Source: an uncultured Paracoccaceae bacterium
Lineage (GTDB): Bacteria; Pseudomonadota; Alphaproteobacteria; Rhodobacterales; Rhodobacteraceae
Reading direction: 5' to 3'
Length of the DNA: 64,000 nt
Assembly: GCA_947489325.1 (NCBI GenBank)
Contig: CANLDA010000012.1
Span: forward strand, 1 to 64,000
Shown one piece after another: positions 8,230-16,666 of the stretch. The translations under genes and the position numbers were made by a program. Position 1 is the stretch's first letter, and the number at the start of each line of letters is the position of its first letter. The notes under the pieces were generated by a model that made no database searches, was not told the DNA's origin, and worked only from the letters and a program-made list of their open reading frames with translations.

Positions 8230-10275
8230 ATGTCCAGAGACCCACGTTACGACGTATTGTTTGAGCCAGTCAAAATCGGTCCGGTAACAGCCAAAAACCG
8301 CTTTTTCCAAGTGCCACATTGTTCCGGGACTTCGGACAACGCGCCACAGGCCAACACACGCATGCGCGAAATGAAGGCCGAAGGCGGATGGGGTGTTGTC
8401 TGCACAGAGATTGCCGAGATCGCCAGCACCACCGAATTCTGGCCTTTCCCGTCGTTGCACCTGTGGAACGATAGCGACATCAAACGTATTTCCATCATGC
8501 CAGAGGCCGTGCACAAATATGGCGCGCTGGCCGGTGTGGAATTGGGGCACGTTGGCCTTGCTGCGGGCAACCGGGCCTCACGTACACCACCGATGGGACC
8601 ATCATCCCGCCTGACACTGGAATCGGTTGAACCCTTCCAAGGTAAAATGATGGACAAGCAGGACATCAAAACCGTCCGCGAACAACATATCGCTGCCGCG
8701 GTACGTGCGAAAAAGGCCGGCTTTGATATCGTCTATGCCTATGCCGCGCATGGCCTGTCGATTTTCAGCCAATTCTTGAGCCCCAGCTATAACACCCGTT
8801 CGGACGAATATGGTGGATCCTTGGAAAACCGCGCACGTCTGCTGCGCGAAGTTCTGGAAGGCATGCAAGAAGCCATTGGCGACACCTGTGCGGTTGCCTT
8901 CCGCTTTGGTGTGAATGAAATTGACAATGATATGGTGCAGGGTCAGGAACTTGTCGAGATTTTGAAAGACATCCCTGATCTTTGGGACGTGAACATCTCT
9001 GATTGGTCCGAAGACAGCCAGACCTCTCGTTTCTCAAGCGAAGGCTTTCAGGAGCAACAGATCGCCTTTGTGAAGGGTATCGTGAACAAGCCTGTGGTCA
9101 GCGTTGGTCGCTTTACCTCGCCTGACACCATGCTGAGCCAAGTAAAGCGCGGCGTGCTGGATTTGGTGGGTGCGGCACGTCCGTCGATTGCCGATCCGTT
9201 CATTCCCAACAAGATCAACGAAGGCCGTGTGGATGACATCCGCGAATGTATTGGCTGTAATGTCTGTGCCTCGGGCGAGCTGTCCTATGCGCCCATGCGC
9301 TGTACCCAAAACCCGACCATCATGGATGAATATCGCCGTGGCTGGCACCCAGAAAATGTTTCGGACAAAGGGTCGGATGACAACATCCTGATCGTGGGCG
9401 GTGGCCCTGCCGGGTTGGAATGCGCCAACATCCTGTCTAAGCGTGGTTACGAGGTGACTATTGCCGATGCCCGTGAAGAATTGGGGGGTCGTGTTAAGCG
9501 TGAGGCAGGTCTGCCGGGTCTGTCAGAATGGATCCGCGTTGCTGACTATCGCCTGTATGCGCTACAACAGCTGGGCAATGTGAACCTCTATACCGAAAGC
9601 CCGCTTGAGGCCGACGACATTCTAGAGTTCGGAATGGAACGTGTTGTCATCGCAACTGGCGCTAAATGGCGGCGTGATGGTGTGGGACGTATCAGCCTGA
9701 CACCTATCCTCAAGGGTGACGAGCCGAATGTTCTGACACCAGACGACATTTTGGATGGTGCGGAAGTCAAAGGCCCGGTTGTGATCTATGACGAAGACGG
9801 CGCCTATATTGGTAACGTGATTGCCGAAAAACTGGTCAAAGACGGCCATGAGGTGACCTATGTCATCCCTGCTTCCGAAGTGGCACCTTATCTTGCGCTG
9901 ACCATGGAGCAGCACAAAGTGATTGCCCGCCTGATGGAATTGGGTGTGCGGATTGAACGCTTGAAGTCATTGGAAAGCGTCACCGAAAACAGCATCAAGT
10001 TTGCCTGCATTCATGGCGGTGAAGGGCTTGAACTGCCAATGGGAACGGCCGTGGTTTTGACCTCCAAACTGCCCAACGACGCTGTCTATCAAGATCTGAT
10101 GGCACGCGAGGCTGATTGGGCCGATGCAGGCATCAAATCCGTCACTCGTATTGGTGATTGCGAAGCGCCTTCGATCATCGCAGCGGCGGTTCACGCTGGT
10201 CATCGATGGGCAAAAGAGCTAGATGATGAAGATAACATCAAGGCCCCGGCGTACCTGCCGATGCCGTTTGTGTAA
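8230..10275 (+). CDS. TMADH/dimethylamine-dehydrogenase family iron-sulfur flavoprotein, copy 1
   Basis: This 681-residue protein has an N-terminal TIM-barrel FMN domain, a [4Fe-4S] motif and a C-terminal FAD/NAD-like domain (VGGGPAGLECA). Compared with trimethylamine dehydrogenase it keeps Cys31 in QVPHC (site of the 6-S-cysteinyl FMN bond), Tyr171, His174, Trp259 and Asp262 of the active site, and cluster cysteines 340, 343, 346 and 358. Two residues of the TMADH aromatic bowl appear replaced (Tyr60 by Ile61, Trp355 by Glu350), so the substrate is probably an amine other than trimethylamine. ATG 8230 has AGGGAG upstream. A cupin gene follows after 12 bases. Family members oxidatively cleave amines and pass electrons to ETF. 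Confidence 0.85.
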   Translation: MSRDPRYDVLFEPVKIGPVTAKNRFFQVPHCSGTSDNAPQANTRMREMKAEGGWGVVCTEIAEIASTTEFWPFPSLHLWNDSDIKRISIMPEAVHKYGALAGVELGHVGLAAGNRASRTPPMGPSSRLTLESVEPFQGKMMDKQDIKTVREQHIAAAVRAKKAGFDIVYAYAAHGLSIFSQFLSPSYNTRSDEYGGSLENRARLLREVLEGMQEAIGDTCAVAFRFGVNEIDNDMVQGQELVEILKDIPDLWDVNISDWSEDSQTSRFSSEGFQEQQIAFVKGIVNKPVVSVGRFTSPDTMLSQVKRGVLDLVGAARPSIADPFIPNKINEGRVDDIRECIGCNVCASGELSYAPMRCTQNPTIMDEYRRGWHPENVSDKGSDDNILIVGGGPAGLECANILSKRGYEVTIADAREELGGRVKREAGLPGLSEWIRVADYRLYALQQLGNVNLYTESPLEADDILEFGMERVVIATGAKWRRDGVGRISLTPILKGDEPNVLTPDDILDGAEVKGPVVIYDEDGAYIGNVIAEKLVKDGHEVTYVIPASEVAPYLALTMEQHKVIARLMELGVRIERLKSLESVTENSIKFACIHGGEGLELPMGTAVVLTSKLPNDAVYQDLMAREADWADAGIKSVTRIGDCEAPSIIAAAVHAGHRWAKELDDEDNIKAPAYLPMPFV

Positions 10276-10287
10276 GAGGAAAACGTC

Positions 10288-10653
10288 ATGACAATTACGC
10301 CAATCAGAATGGTGCCAACCGGCGACGCGACCAAGGGTCTTGCCACATCAACCATGGTAGCCAAGGAAGATTTCACAACGGAAGATCAGACCGAACAGGT
10401 GCATGTCTTCCATTCTGACAAAGAGACAGGTGTTTCGGCGGGCGTGTGGGTTTGTGCTCCATGCCGCGAAGAATTTGATGCGTATCCCGTGGATGAGATG
10501 ATGCAAATTCTGGACGGCGAATTGGTGCTGACCAGTCCAGACGGCTCGGCGCAGACCTTTGTGGCAGGTGATACGTTCTTTCTGCGCAAAGGCACGCCCA
10601 TCGTGTGGGAAATCAAAAAGACCCTGCACAAATATTTCATGATCACCGGATAA
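10288..10653 (+). CDS. Small cupin-domain protein (DUF861-like)
   Basis: The 121-residue protein is a single cupin barrel: VDEMMQILDGELVLTSPDG followed by FVAGDTFFLRKGTPIVWEI matches the two cupin motifs in the EutQ/ureidoglycine-aminohydrolase-like (DUF861) form. It lies 12 bases behind the TMADH-like gene with AGAGGAAAA as ribosome site and ends at a terminator. A second family member at 25336-25695 also neighbours a TMADH-like gene. Function unknown; perhaps it handles a reactive product of the flavoenzyme. Confidence 0.8.
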   Translation: MTITPIRMVPTGDATKGLATSTMVAKEDFTTEDQTEQVHVFHSDKETGVSAGVWVCAPCREEFDAYPVDEMMQILDGELVLTSPDGSAQTFVAGDTFFLRKGTPIVWEIKKTLHKYFMITG

Positions 10654-10701
10654 GAATATACAGGGCAGCCGCACATTGCGCAGCTGTACAACAAACAAAG
10701 C

Positions 10702-10740
10702 CACCCGATCCTGCGCGTCAGGGTCGGGTGTTTTGCTTTT
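10702..10740 (+). terminator. Terminator after the flavoprotein-cupin unit
   Basis: CACCCGATCCTG (10702-10713) pairs with CAGGGTCGGGTG (10719-10730), with one wobble, around a CGCGT loop, followed by TTTTGCTTTT. It overlaps the last codons of the convergent LysR gene. Confidence 0.85.
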
Positions 10741-11629
10741 GGATGTCCGGTTCACCCTGTGACGTAATATGCGTCAGCATCAACTTGATCAAACTGTTGC
10801 GCCGAGCTTTGCCTGACCAAAGGGCGACAACTGGAAATTCCGGGATTTCCCAATCGGGTAAGACATGCACAAGCCGCCCGGCTTTTAAAGCTTCGGCGCA
10901 CACGGTGATGGGCAGATCGGCCAATCCAATGCCGGTTTCAGCTGCAAGTTGGGCGGCGTGGATTGAATTGACACGCAGGCTGATGTGATCAGGTTCCAAA
11001 TGATGGGTCGACGAGTTGTTGATCAGCGTGACAAAATTGGGTGCGCTTTCATGGTTGATAAAGGGCAGGTTGGTCAGATCGTTGGGATGAGAAAGAGGCC
11101 CGTATTGTTGCACCAGATCAGGGGTTGCCACCAACACATGCCGGATAGAGGTAAGACGTTGGGTGTGCAGCATCGAATCTGAAGGCTGGCCAACGCGAAT
11201 GGCCAGATCAAGATCATCATTTGGCAGATTGGCACGTTTGTCTTCATAGGCCAGCGAAACATCAATATCCGGATAGCGGCGTACGAAATTCATGATAGCG
11301 ATTTCAACGGCTGGATCAGGCATGAAGGCGGGCATCGTGACGCGTAATGTGCCGGCAGGTTGGGTATTGCTTGCAGTGATTTGATGCAGAACGTCTTCGG
11401 TGCCATCCAAGAGTTGGCGCGCGGTTTCATACAGGGTGCGCCCCTGTTCTGACAGGGCCAACTTGCGGGTAGAGCGGTAAATTAGGGTGGTGCCCAATTG
11501 TTGTTCAAGTCTTGAAATATGATGACTGACCACCGAGGTTGACAGCCCAAGCCGGTCTGCGGCCTTATTAAAGGCCCCTGTATCCGCAACGGCGACGAAT
11601 ACCGCGATACCGTGGAGTTGCTTAATCAT
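10718..11629 (-). CDS. LysR-family transcriptional regulator
   Basis: The 303-residue protein has an N-terminal winged helix-turn-helix (FNKAADRLGLSTSVVSHHISRLEQQLG) and a C-terminal substrate-binding domain (GTLRVTMPAFMPDPAVE onward). The subgroup resembles LTTRs of the CrgA type. It is divergent from the DUF4405/DUF3500 pair, with a 159-base shared promoter region, and is the likely controller of that pair. Confidence 0.9.
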   Translation of the reverse strand: MIKQLHGIAVFVAVADTGAFNKAADRLGLSTSVVSHHISRLEQQLGTTLIYRSTRKLALSEQGRTLYETARQLLDGTEDVLHQITASNTQPAGTLRVTMPAFMPDPAVEIAIMNFVRRYPDIDVSLAYEDKRANLPNDDLDLAIRVGQPSDSMLHTQRLTSIRHVLVATPDLVQQYGPLSHPNDLTNLPFINHESAPNFVTLINNSSTHHLEPDHISLRVNSIHAAQLAAETGIGLADLPITVCAEALKAGRLVHVLPDWEIPEFPVVALWSGKARRNSLIKLMLTHITSQGEPDIQKQNTRP

Positions 11630-11788
11630 TGTACCATAAATTCAAACAATCATTTCTATTTCATCCATATAATCTCTTGATTGGATTGTCCATATATTGT
11701 GGTCAACCGGTCGGGGTGTGTTCACGCAAAGCTATCTGCAATGTCTGCCATCCTTGATGTGATATGATGATCAGGAGACAAAAAACCG

Positions 11789-12289
11789 ATGAAACTTTCA
11801 AATACTCGTACATGGTCCACGCCTATGGTGATCGGTGCCGGTCTGTTTGTTGCAAGCTCTGGAACATTGATGTTCTGGGGGTTGGCAAAACCTTTGGAAG
11901 AGGCGCACACTTGGATCGGGTTGGCCTTTGCGACCGGCATTTTTTTGCACGTCCTAAACCATTGGCGCAGTTTCAAAAACTACTTTACCAAGCCACTTGG
12001 CCGGGCAGTCATTGCAGCGTTGCTGGTGGCAACACTTGTCGTGATTTTTTGGCCAGCAGATGAAGAAACCACCGCGCGGGCAGATCGCGGCGCTGTTTAT
12101 GCGGCCGTGCAAAATGCATCGGTGTCACAGTTGTCTGATTTGATCGGGCAAGACAGTGAAAGTATGGTTTCCCTGTTGGTAGACCAAGGCTTTGCCCAAG
12201 CAGCGGCGGATAAGTCTCTGGCAGATATTGCATCAGAGTCCGGCAAAACAGGTGATGCGGCTTTGGCTGTTATATTCCCTTCCAACTGA
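11789..12289 (+). CDS. DUF4405-type small membrane protein
   Basis: The 166-residue protein has three hydrophobic spans (about 12-32, 41-55 and 72-90). The HTWIG and FLHVLNHWRSFKNYF segment has spaced histidines like the haem-ligating helices of DUF4405/cytochrome-b-like proteins. Residues 100-166 are soluble and predicted helical. AGGAG lies 12 bases before the ATG. It is followed after about 50 bases by a DUF3500 gene on the same strand. Whether it binds haem is not shown. Confidence 0.65.
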   Translation: MKLSNTRTWSTPMVIGAGLFVASSGTLMFWGLAKPLEEAHTWIGLAFATGIFLHVLNHWRSFKNYFTKPLGRAVIAALLVATLVVIFWPADEETTARADRGAVYAAVQNASVSQLSDLIGQDSESMVSLLVDQGFAQAAADKSLADIASESGKTGDAALAVIFPSN

Positions 12290-12340
12290 GGGCACGGTCC
12301 CGTTTGACACGAGATACACGTAAACACGTAAGGACACGCT

Positions 12341-13408
12341 ATGATGAAAACCACACTGTCAGCCTTGGCCATTGCTGTTGCCGCAACGGTTACCCAAGCG
12401 CATGAAGCCCCGATTGATGAACACACTCAGCTGATCCCGATCCCTGCCTATTCGCTGCCGTATGGCGAAGCGAGTGCAAAGGCATCGCTGCAAGCCGCGA
12501 CAGCATTTTTGGCAAGCTTTCCCGAAGAAGAGCTGCAAAACGTTGTCTTTGAACAAGACAGCGCAAAGCGCGCGCAATGGTCCAACTTGCCTGCGGGCAT
12601 TGTAAAACGTGTTGGGGTGTCCATCGGCGAGTTGTCAGATGAACAACGTGGGCTACTGTTTGAATTCTTGTCTTCTTCGTTGGGGGCCGAAGGATATGAA
12701 AGCGTGATGGAAGTCATGGCGGCCGAAGCGTTTCTAAGCACGGATGACCGCGCGGCGCGCCTGCAATGGGCGCCAGAAAACTATTGGATCAGCTTTTATG
12801 GAACACCTTCGGCAGATGCGCCTTGGGGCTGGCAGTATGGCGGACATCACCTTGGCCTGAACCTGTCGATTGAAAACAACACCGTCGAAAGCATGTCACC
12901 ATCCTTTGTTGGGACAGAGCCTGCGATTTTCACCTATAATGGCGTCGATTATCTGTCCGTGCGCGATATGCATTTGGCGGGATATGCGGTGTTCCGCTCC
13001 CTTGACGAAAATCAACAAACAGCCGCCGCCGTCGACGCTATTCCAGATGATGTGCTGACTGGCCCTGGCCAAGATGGCGTAGTCCCGGATGTGATTGGTA
13101 TGAATGTGTCGGATATGACCGACGTACAGCGTGCCCTGTTGTTGTCGGCCATTCGTGAATGGGTGGATATTCAGCCGCAGGAAAACGCCGAACCGCGCAT
13201 GGCCGAAATCATCAGTCAGTTGGATCAGACCACATTCGCATGGAGCGGCTCTGATCAGGTCAACAGCCCAACTTATATGCGTATTCAAGGCCCGACCTTG
13301 ATTATCGAACTGCTTTCCACCGGCGGAAATGTCGGCAACTCCGCACAAGGGCAGGGGCATTATCACACAATGTATCGCAATCCGACCGACGAATATGGCG
13401 CGAAGTAA
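12341..13408 (+). CDS. Secreted DUF3500-family protein
   Basis: The 355-residue protein has a signal peptide (MMKTTLSALAIAVAATVTQA). The body has the DUF3500 pattern: YWISFYGTP, then WGWQYGGHHLGLNLSI, and the C-terminal GQGHYHTMYRNPTDEYG. The conserved His/Asp/Glu residues suggest a metal site, but no activity is established to my knowledge. Likely in one operon with the DUF4405 gene and closed by the terminator at 13441. The start may be 12341 or 12344; GTAAGGA lies upstream. Confidence 0.8.
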   Translation: MMKTTLSALAIAVAATVTQAHEAPIDEHTQLIPIPAYSLPYGEASAKASLQAATAFLASFPEEELQNVVFEQDSAKRAQWSNLPAGIVKRVGVSIGELSDEQRGLLFEFLSSSLGAEGYESVMEVMAAEAFLSTDDRAARLQWAPENYWISFYGTPSADAPWGWQYGGHHLGLNLSIENNTVESMSPSFVGTEPAIFTYNGVDYLSVRDMHLAGYAVFRSLDENQQTAAAVDAIPDDVLTGPGQDGVVPDVIGMNVSDMTDVQRALLLSAIREWVDIQPQENAEPRMAEIISQLDQTTFAWSGSDQVNSPTYMRIQGPTLIIELLSTGGNVGNSAQGQGHYHTMYRNPTDEYGAK

Positions 13409-13440
13409 ACACGTGAATTTATACCTTTAAAAGGGTTGTC

Positions 13441-13480
13441 AGGCACAGGGGCGCACCCTGCATCCTTGTGCCTTTTACTT
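13441..13480 (+). terminator. Terminator after the DUF3500 gene
   Basis: AGGCACAGGG (13441-13450) pairs with CCTTGTGCCT (13464-13473), one G-T pair, followed by TTTACTTT. Confidence 0.75.
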
Positions 13481-13586
13481 TGTCTCATTGAAGGCTTTGA
13501 ATGTTAGCAATTGCACAGAGGAATTTGAGAGCTAAATATAGACTGATAAATACAACCAAATGATGGAACGCAGCGGAGACCAAATT

Positions 13587-15059
13587 ATGAGCCCAGCCAA
13601 AAAGACCCCCGGACGTCGCAAGAAGCTAAAGAATCTCTCCGAGATTTTTCAGTTTCTACGCAAGAATGAGACGCCAATTTATGTTGTGACGCCGACACCT
13701 TTTAGTTTGCTGGGGTTGGACCAATGGGTTGGTGGGCTAGAGTTTATCAACTATTTCGATATTTTTGATGGCAATCACCCGCGCTCGTTTGTGCCAACAC
13801 CGATTGGCCATGATGATTTTCAATCCATGGAAGATGTGGCGAACTATTTGGTGTCCCATCCAGAATTTGTCGAGAAGGCCAAAGCCAACCCGAATGCCAA
13901 AGCCATCTTTGTGATGTTTGACGAAAAAACCGAACGTCTGTGTGCCGAAATCGGGCTTGATGTGGCCTTGGCGCCTGCCGAAATGCGCGAGCGTCTGGAC
14001 AGTAAGATCGTGACCACGCAATTGGGCAACGAAGCCGGTGTGGATTCTGCCCCCAACGTATTGGGTGACGCAAATACATATGCCGAATTGAACGCACTGG
14101 CTGACAGTGCCGGCCTTGGTCATGATTTGGTGGTACAGACACCTTATGGTGACAGTGGTCGCACCACATTCTTTATCAAATCCGAAGCGGACTGGGATAA
14201 ATATTCCGCCAAGATCATTGATGAAAAACTCAAGGTGATGAAGCGTATCAACCACCTTCCAGGTACGATTGAAGGCTGTGCGACCCGTCACGGCACTTTG
14301 GTGGGCCCGGTGATGACCGACATTACAGGATTTGCAGAAATCACCCCCTATAAAGGCGGCTGGTGTGGCAATGATATCTCGCCCACCATTCTGCCCGAAG
14401 GTGTGCCAGAGCAGGTTCAGGAAATGACCCGCAACTTTGGTGATCGCCTGTATAAAGAGGGATATAAGGGCGTGTTCTGCCTGGATTTCCTTTTGGATAC
14501 AGACACAAACAAGGTGTATCTGGGCGAAGTGAACCCACGTGTCAGTGGTGCAACGCCTCCGACCAACCTGATCACCTCGACCTATGGCGGCTGCCCATTG
14601 TTCCTGTTCCACCTGCTGGAATATCTGAATGTGGACTACGATATTGATGTGGCCGAAATTCAGGCGCGCTGGACAGAATACGATAACTGGACGCAGCTGA
14701 TCTTCAAACAAACCGAAGATAAAGTTGAGCTGATCACCAAAGTACCACCATCGGGCATTTGGGAAATGGACAAAGACGGCGAGATCAGCTTTGTGCGCCC
14801 GGCGTTGAATGTCACGTCCGTGGGTCAGGAAAATCAGGCATTTTACCTGCGGGTCTATGGAACCGGTGATTATTGTTACCACGGTGCCGATCTGGGCTGT
14901 TTGTTGACGCGGGGTCGGATGCAGACAGACAAACGCAACCTGACCAAACGCGCCAAACTGTGGAATGAAGGCATCAAGGCGCAGTTCAAATCCATTCCTC
15001 TCAAGGCCGAACAGGCAGTAGAAATTCCGCAGGATATTTCTTCGGGGAAATGGTTCTAA
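13587..15059 (+). CDS. ATP-grasp protein (biotin carboxylase-like fold)
   Basis: The 490-residue protein has an ATP-grasp core: DLVVQTPYGDSGRTTFFIK as the glycine-rich nucleotide loop, then FCLDFLLDTDTNKVYLGEVNPRVSG with the acidic Mg/ATP residues. No biotin-carrier or carboxyltransferase gene is near, so a ligase joining a carboxylate to an amine or peptide is as likely as a carboxylase. The frame opens at 13560, but ATG 13587 has CGGAG upstream. It stands alone between two terminators. The substrate cannot be told. Confidence 0.75.
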   Translation: MSPAKKTPGRRKKLKNLSEIFQFLRKNETPIYVVTPTPFSLLGLDQWVGGLEFINYFDIFDGNHPRSFVPTPIGHDDFQSMEDVANYLVSHPEFVEKAKANPNAKAIFVMFDEKTERLCAEIGLDVALAPAEMRERLDSKIVTTQLGNEAGVDSAPNVLGDANTYAELNALADSAGLGHDLVVQTPYGDSGRTTFFIKSEADWDKYSAKIIDEKLKVMKRINHLPGTIEGCATRHGTLVGPVMTDITGFAEITPYKGGWCGNDISPTILPEGVPEQVQEMTRNFGDRLYKEGYKGVFCLDFLLDTDTNKVYLGEVNPRVSGATPPTNLITSTYGGCPLFLFHLLEYLNVDYDIDVAEIQARWTEYDNWTQLIFKQTEDKVELITKVPPSGIWEMDKDGEISFVRPALNVTSVGQENQAFYLRVYGTGDYCYHGADLGCLLTRGRMQTDKRNLTKRAKLWNEGIKAQFKSIPLKAEQAVEIPQDISSGKWF

Positions 15060-15071
15060 GATTGATGATAC

Positions 15072-15103
15072 ACAAGGCCGGGAATTCCCCGGCCTTGTTA
15101 TTT
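15072..15103 (+). terminator. Hairpin after the ATP-grasp gene
   Basis: ACAAGGCCGGG (15072-15082) pairs perfectly with CCCGGCCTTGT (15088-15098), loop AATTC, followed by the weak T tract TATTT. Probably a terminator. Confidence 0.7.
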
Positions 15104-15152
15104 CAGTGAGGTCTCGCAAAGTTCGTGAACATCACATGAGGTGAAAAGCGCC

Positions 15153-15617
15153 ATGACAAAAGATATTCTGATCCGCCCTTTGCGCTCTGACGATGAAACC
15201 GAATGGCGCCGTTTATGGACTGCGTATTTGGCGTTTTATGAAACAGAGGTAAGCGAAGAGGTTTTTCAAACGGCTTTCTCCCGACTGCTGTCTGATCAGG
15301 CCGGAGAGTTCAATGGTTTGATCGCTGAATTGGATGGCAAGCCGGTTGGCCTCATTCATTTCCTATATCATCGGTTTTTGTGGTCTGTTGAAGACACTTG
15401 TTACCTGATGGATTTATACGCAGATCCGGACATTCGCGGCAAAGGTATTGGGCGCGCTCTTATCGAAGAGGCCCACCGCATAGCAGGCGAGGCCGGAGTC
15501 CCAAGTAGTTACTGGATGACACAGGAATTCAACTACAAGGGTCGGATGCTGTATGATCAGTTGGCCGAAAAAACGCCGTTCATTGTGTATGAAAAGCACG
15601 GTCCAAGTGAGGGCTGA
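15153..15617 (+). CDS. GNAT-family N-acetyltransferase
   Basis: The 154-residue protein has the acetyl-CoA motif A DLYADPDIRGKGIGRALIEEA (R-G-K-G-I-G) near residue 95 and the GNAT strand order. The acceptor is unknown. A GTG at 15141 is in frame, but ATG 15153 with GAGGTG nine bases upstream is the better start. Monocistronic; a hairpin follows. Confidence 0.85.
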   Translation: MTKDILIRPLRSDDETEWRRLWTAYLAFYETEVSEEVFQTAFSRLLSDQAGEFNGLIAELDGKPVGLIHFLYHRFLWSVEDTCYLMDLYADPDIRGKGIGRALIEEAHRIAGEAGVPSSYWMTQEFNYKGRMLYDQLAEKTPFIVYEKHGPSEG

Positions 15618-15640
15618 AAAGCCGAGGTCCCCCCGGCTTT
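15618..15640. terminator. Hairpin between convergent genes
   Basis: AAAGCCG (15618-15624) pairs with CGGCTTT (15634-15640) between the convergent GNAT and hypothetical genes. Only a short T run follows on either strand. Confidence 0.45.
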
Positions 15641-15641
15641 G

Positions 15642-15995
15642 CTATTTCATATTAGGTCCGCCCATGGGGCCTTCGCCCGTGGGTTCGATGGGTTCAATAT
15701 CATTGCGAACCCAGAAAAATCGGAATCCGAAAGAGCGTAACCATTTTTCCAATCGATCCAAGCTGGACCATTCCCGGCGCAAACCGCGGGCTGATTCAAC
15801 CAATGCCCATTGGCCATCCACCAAAAAATACACCGTCCAAGTATTAGGATGGCGGTCATTGTTGGCAAAACCACCGCCTGCAACCTCACGCACTGTACGC
15901 ACGGCGACTGGATAATCCGCAATGCGGTCTTCGGTCATTAAATCCGGCAGTTCATTCTGCCGGATTGTACTGGTTGGTGCGGGATCGTGATTCAT
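15642..15995 (-). CDS. Hypothetical protein
   Basis: The 117-residue protein is soluble, without signal peptide or recognised motif. It is rich in Trp and Arg (WTVYFLVDGQWALVESARG, EWSSLDRLEKWLRSFGFRFFW) and ends in a Gly/Pro-rich tail. ATG 15995 with a GAGA ribosome site is preferred to an upstream TTG at 16022. It lies downstream of the VOC gene on the same strand, 33 bases apart, and may be cotranscribed. Confidence 0.55.
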   Translation of the reverse strand: MNHDPAPTSTIRQNELPDLMTEDRIADYPVAVRTVREVAGGGFANNDRHPNTWTVYFLVDGQWALVESARGLRREWSSLDRLEKWLRSFGFRFFWVRNDIEPIEPTGEGPMGGPNMK

Positions 15996-16028
15996 TCGGG
16001 TCTCTATCTTTTGGTTACCCAACTAAAT

Positions 16029-16526
16029 TCACGAGTTCGCAGTGTCGTCAACCTGTTCAGAGGTTTCTGTGGGTGTGGTCGCCTCGGCGATGCGTGCCGC
16101 GATTTCGGCTTTGTTCAAAACTTCAACGCGCTCTGCGACTGTCCAGCGATGACCAAATGGGTCAGCCAATGCTGCGGTGCGTTCGCCCCAGAATGTATCC
16201 TGTGGTTCAGAAATCAGTGTGGCGCCTGCGGCGATGGCCTGATCAACTGATGCCGCAACATCTTCGACATAAACATGCAGTGATACGGCGCTGGATGCTG
16301 CCGGAGTTTGTGCCACATGTCCGTGCGCAGCCCAGCCGTTGGTGACAAATACCATGGCATTGCCCAATTTGACGGCGGCAAATGTTGCGGCGTCATCATT
16401 GTCTTGAACCTGCACATCGGCGTCAAATGCGTTTTGCAGGAAGGACAACATCTCTGGGACGTTGAAGACAGCCAAAGATGCCGTGATGGTTGTATAGCCG
16501 CGTGGGCGAATCGCTGGTTTTTTCAT
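16029..16526 (-). CDS. VOC-superfamily (glyoxalase/PhnB-like) protein
   Basis: The 165-residue protein opens with the beta-alpha-beta pattern of PhnB-like VOC proteins (LAVFNVPEMLSFLQNAFDA). It then has VSLHVYVEDVAASVDQAIAAGATLI and DTFWGERTAALADPFGHRWTVA. One such protein gives two half-barrels. The role could be dioxygenase-, bleomycin-resistance- or glyoxalase-like. The last 25 residues are an Ala/Thr-rich tail. Divergent from the C45 gene across the repeat region at 16588-16637. Confidence 0.75.
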   Translation of the reverse strand: MKKPAIRPRGYTTITASLAVFNVPEMLSFLQNAFDADVQVQDNDDAATFAAVKLGNAMVFVTNGWAAHGHVAQTPAASSAVSLHVYVEDVAASVDQAIAAGATLISEPQDTFWGERTAALADPFGHRWTVAERVEVLNKAEIAARIAEATTPTETSEQVDDTANS

Positions 16527-16587
16527 AGCTCAATTCCGTTTTGTGTCAGCACACTCACAAAAAGGTGCTTTCAAGTACATTATGGAT

Positions 16588-16637
16588 CATAGTGTGGCAT
16601 TTTTTGGTTGCAAAGGCAACACTATGCTTCATAGTGT
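16588..16637. promoter_or_regulatory. Triple CATAGTGT operator-like array
   Basis: CATAGTGTG occurs at 16588-16596 and CATAGTGT at 16630-16637; the inverted copy ACACTATG lies at 16619-16626. The last two form a perfect 8-bp-arm palindrome with a 3-base spacer. Between them GTTGC-AAAG-GCAAC is a further small inverted repeat. The array lies between the divergent VOC and C45 genes, as expected for an operator. The regulator is unknown. Confidence 0.5.
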
Positions 16638-16666
16638 GTCGAAATGTGGCAACCAAGAGACACAGA

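Noticed and set aside
13737-15119. Long minus-strand open frame opposite the ATP-grasp gene
   Set aside because: It mirrors the coding strand's codon bias, has no recognisable protein features, and the plus-strand gene has clear ATP-grasp motifs and a ribosome site.
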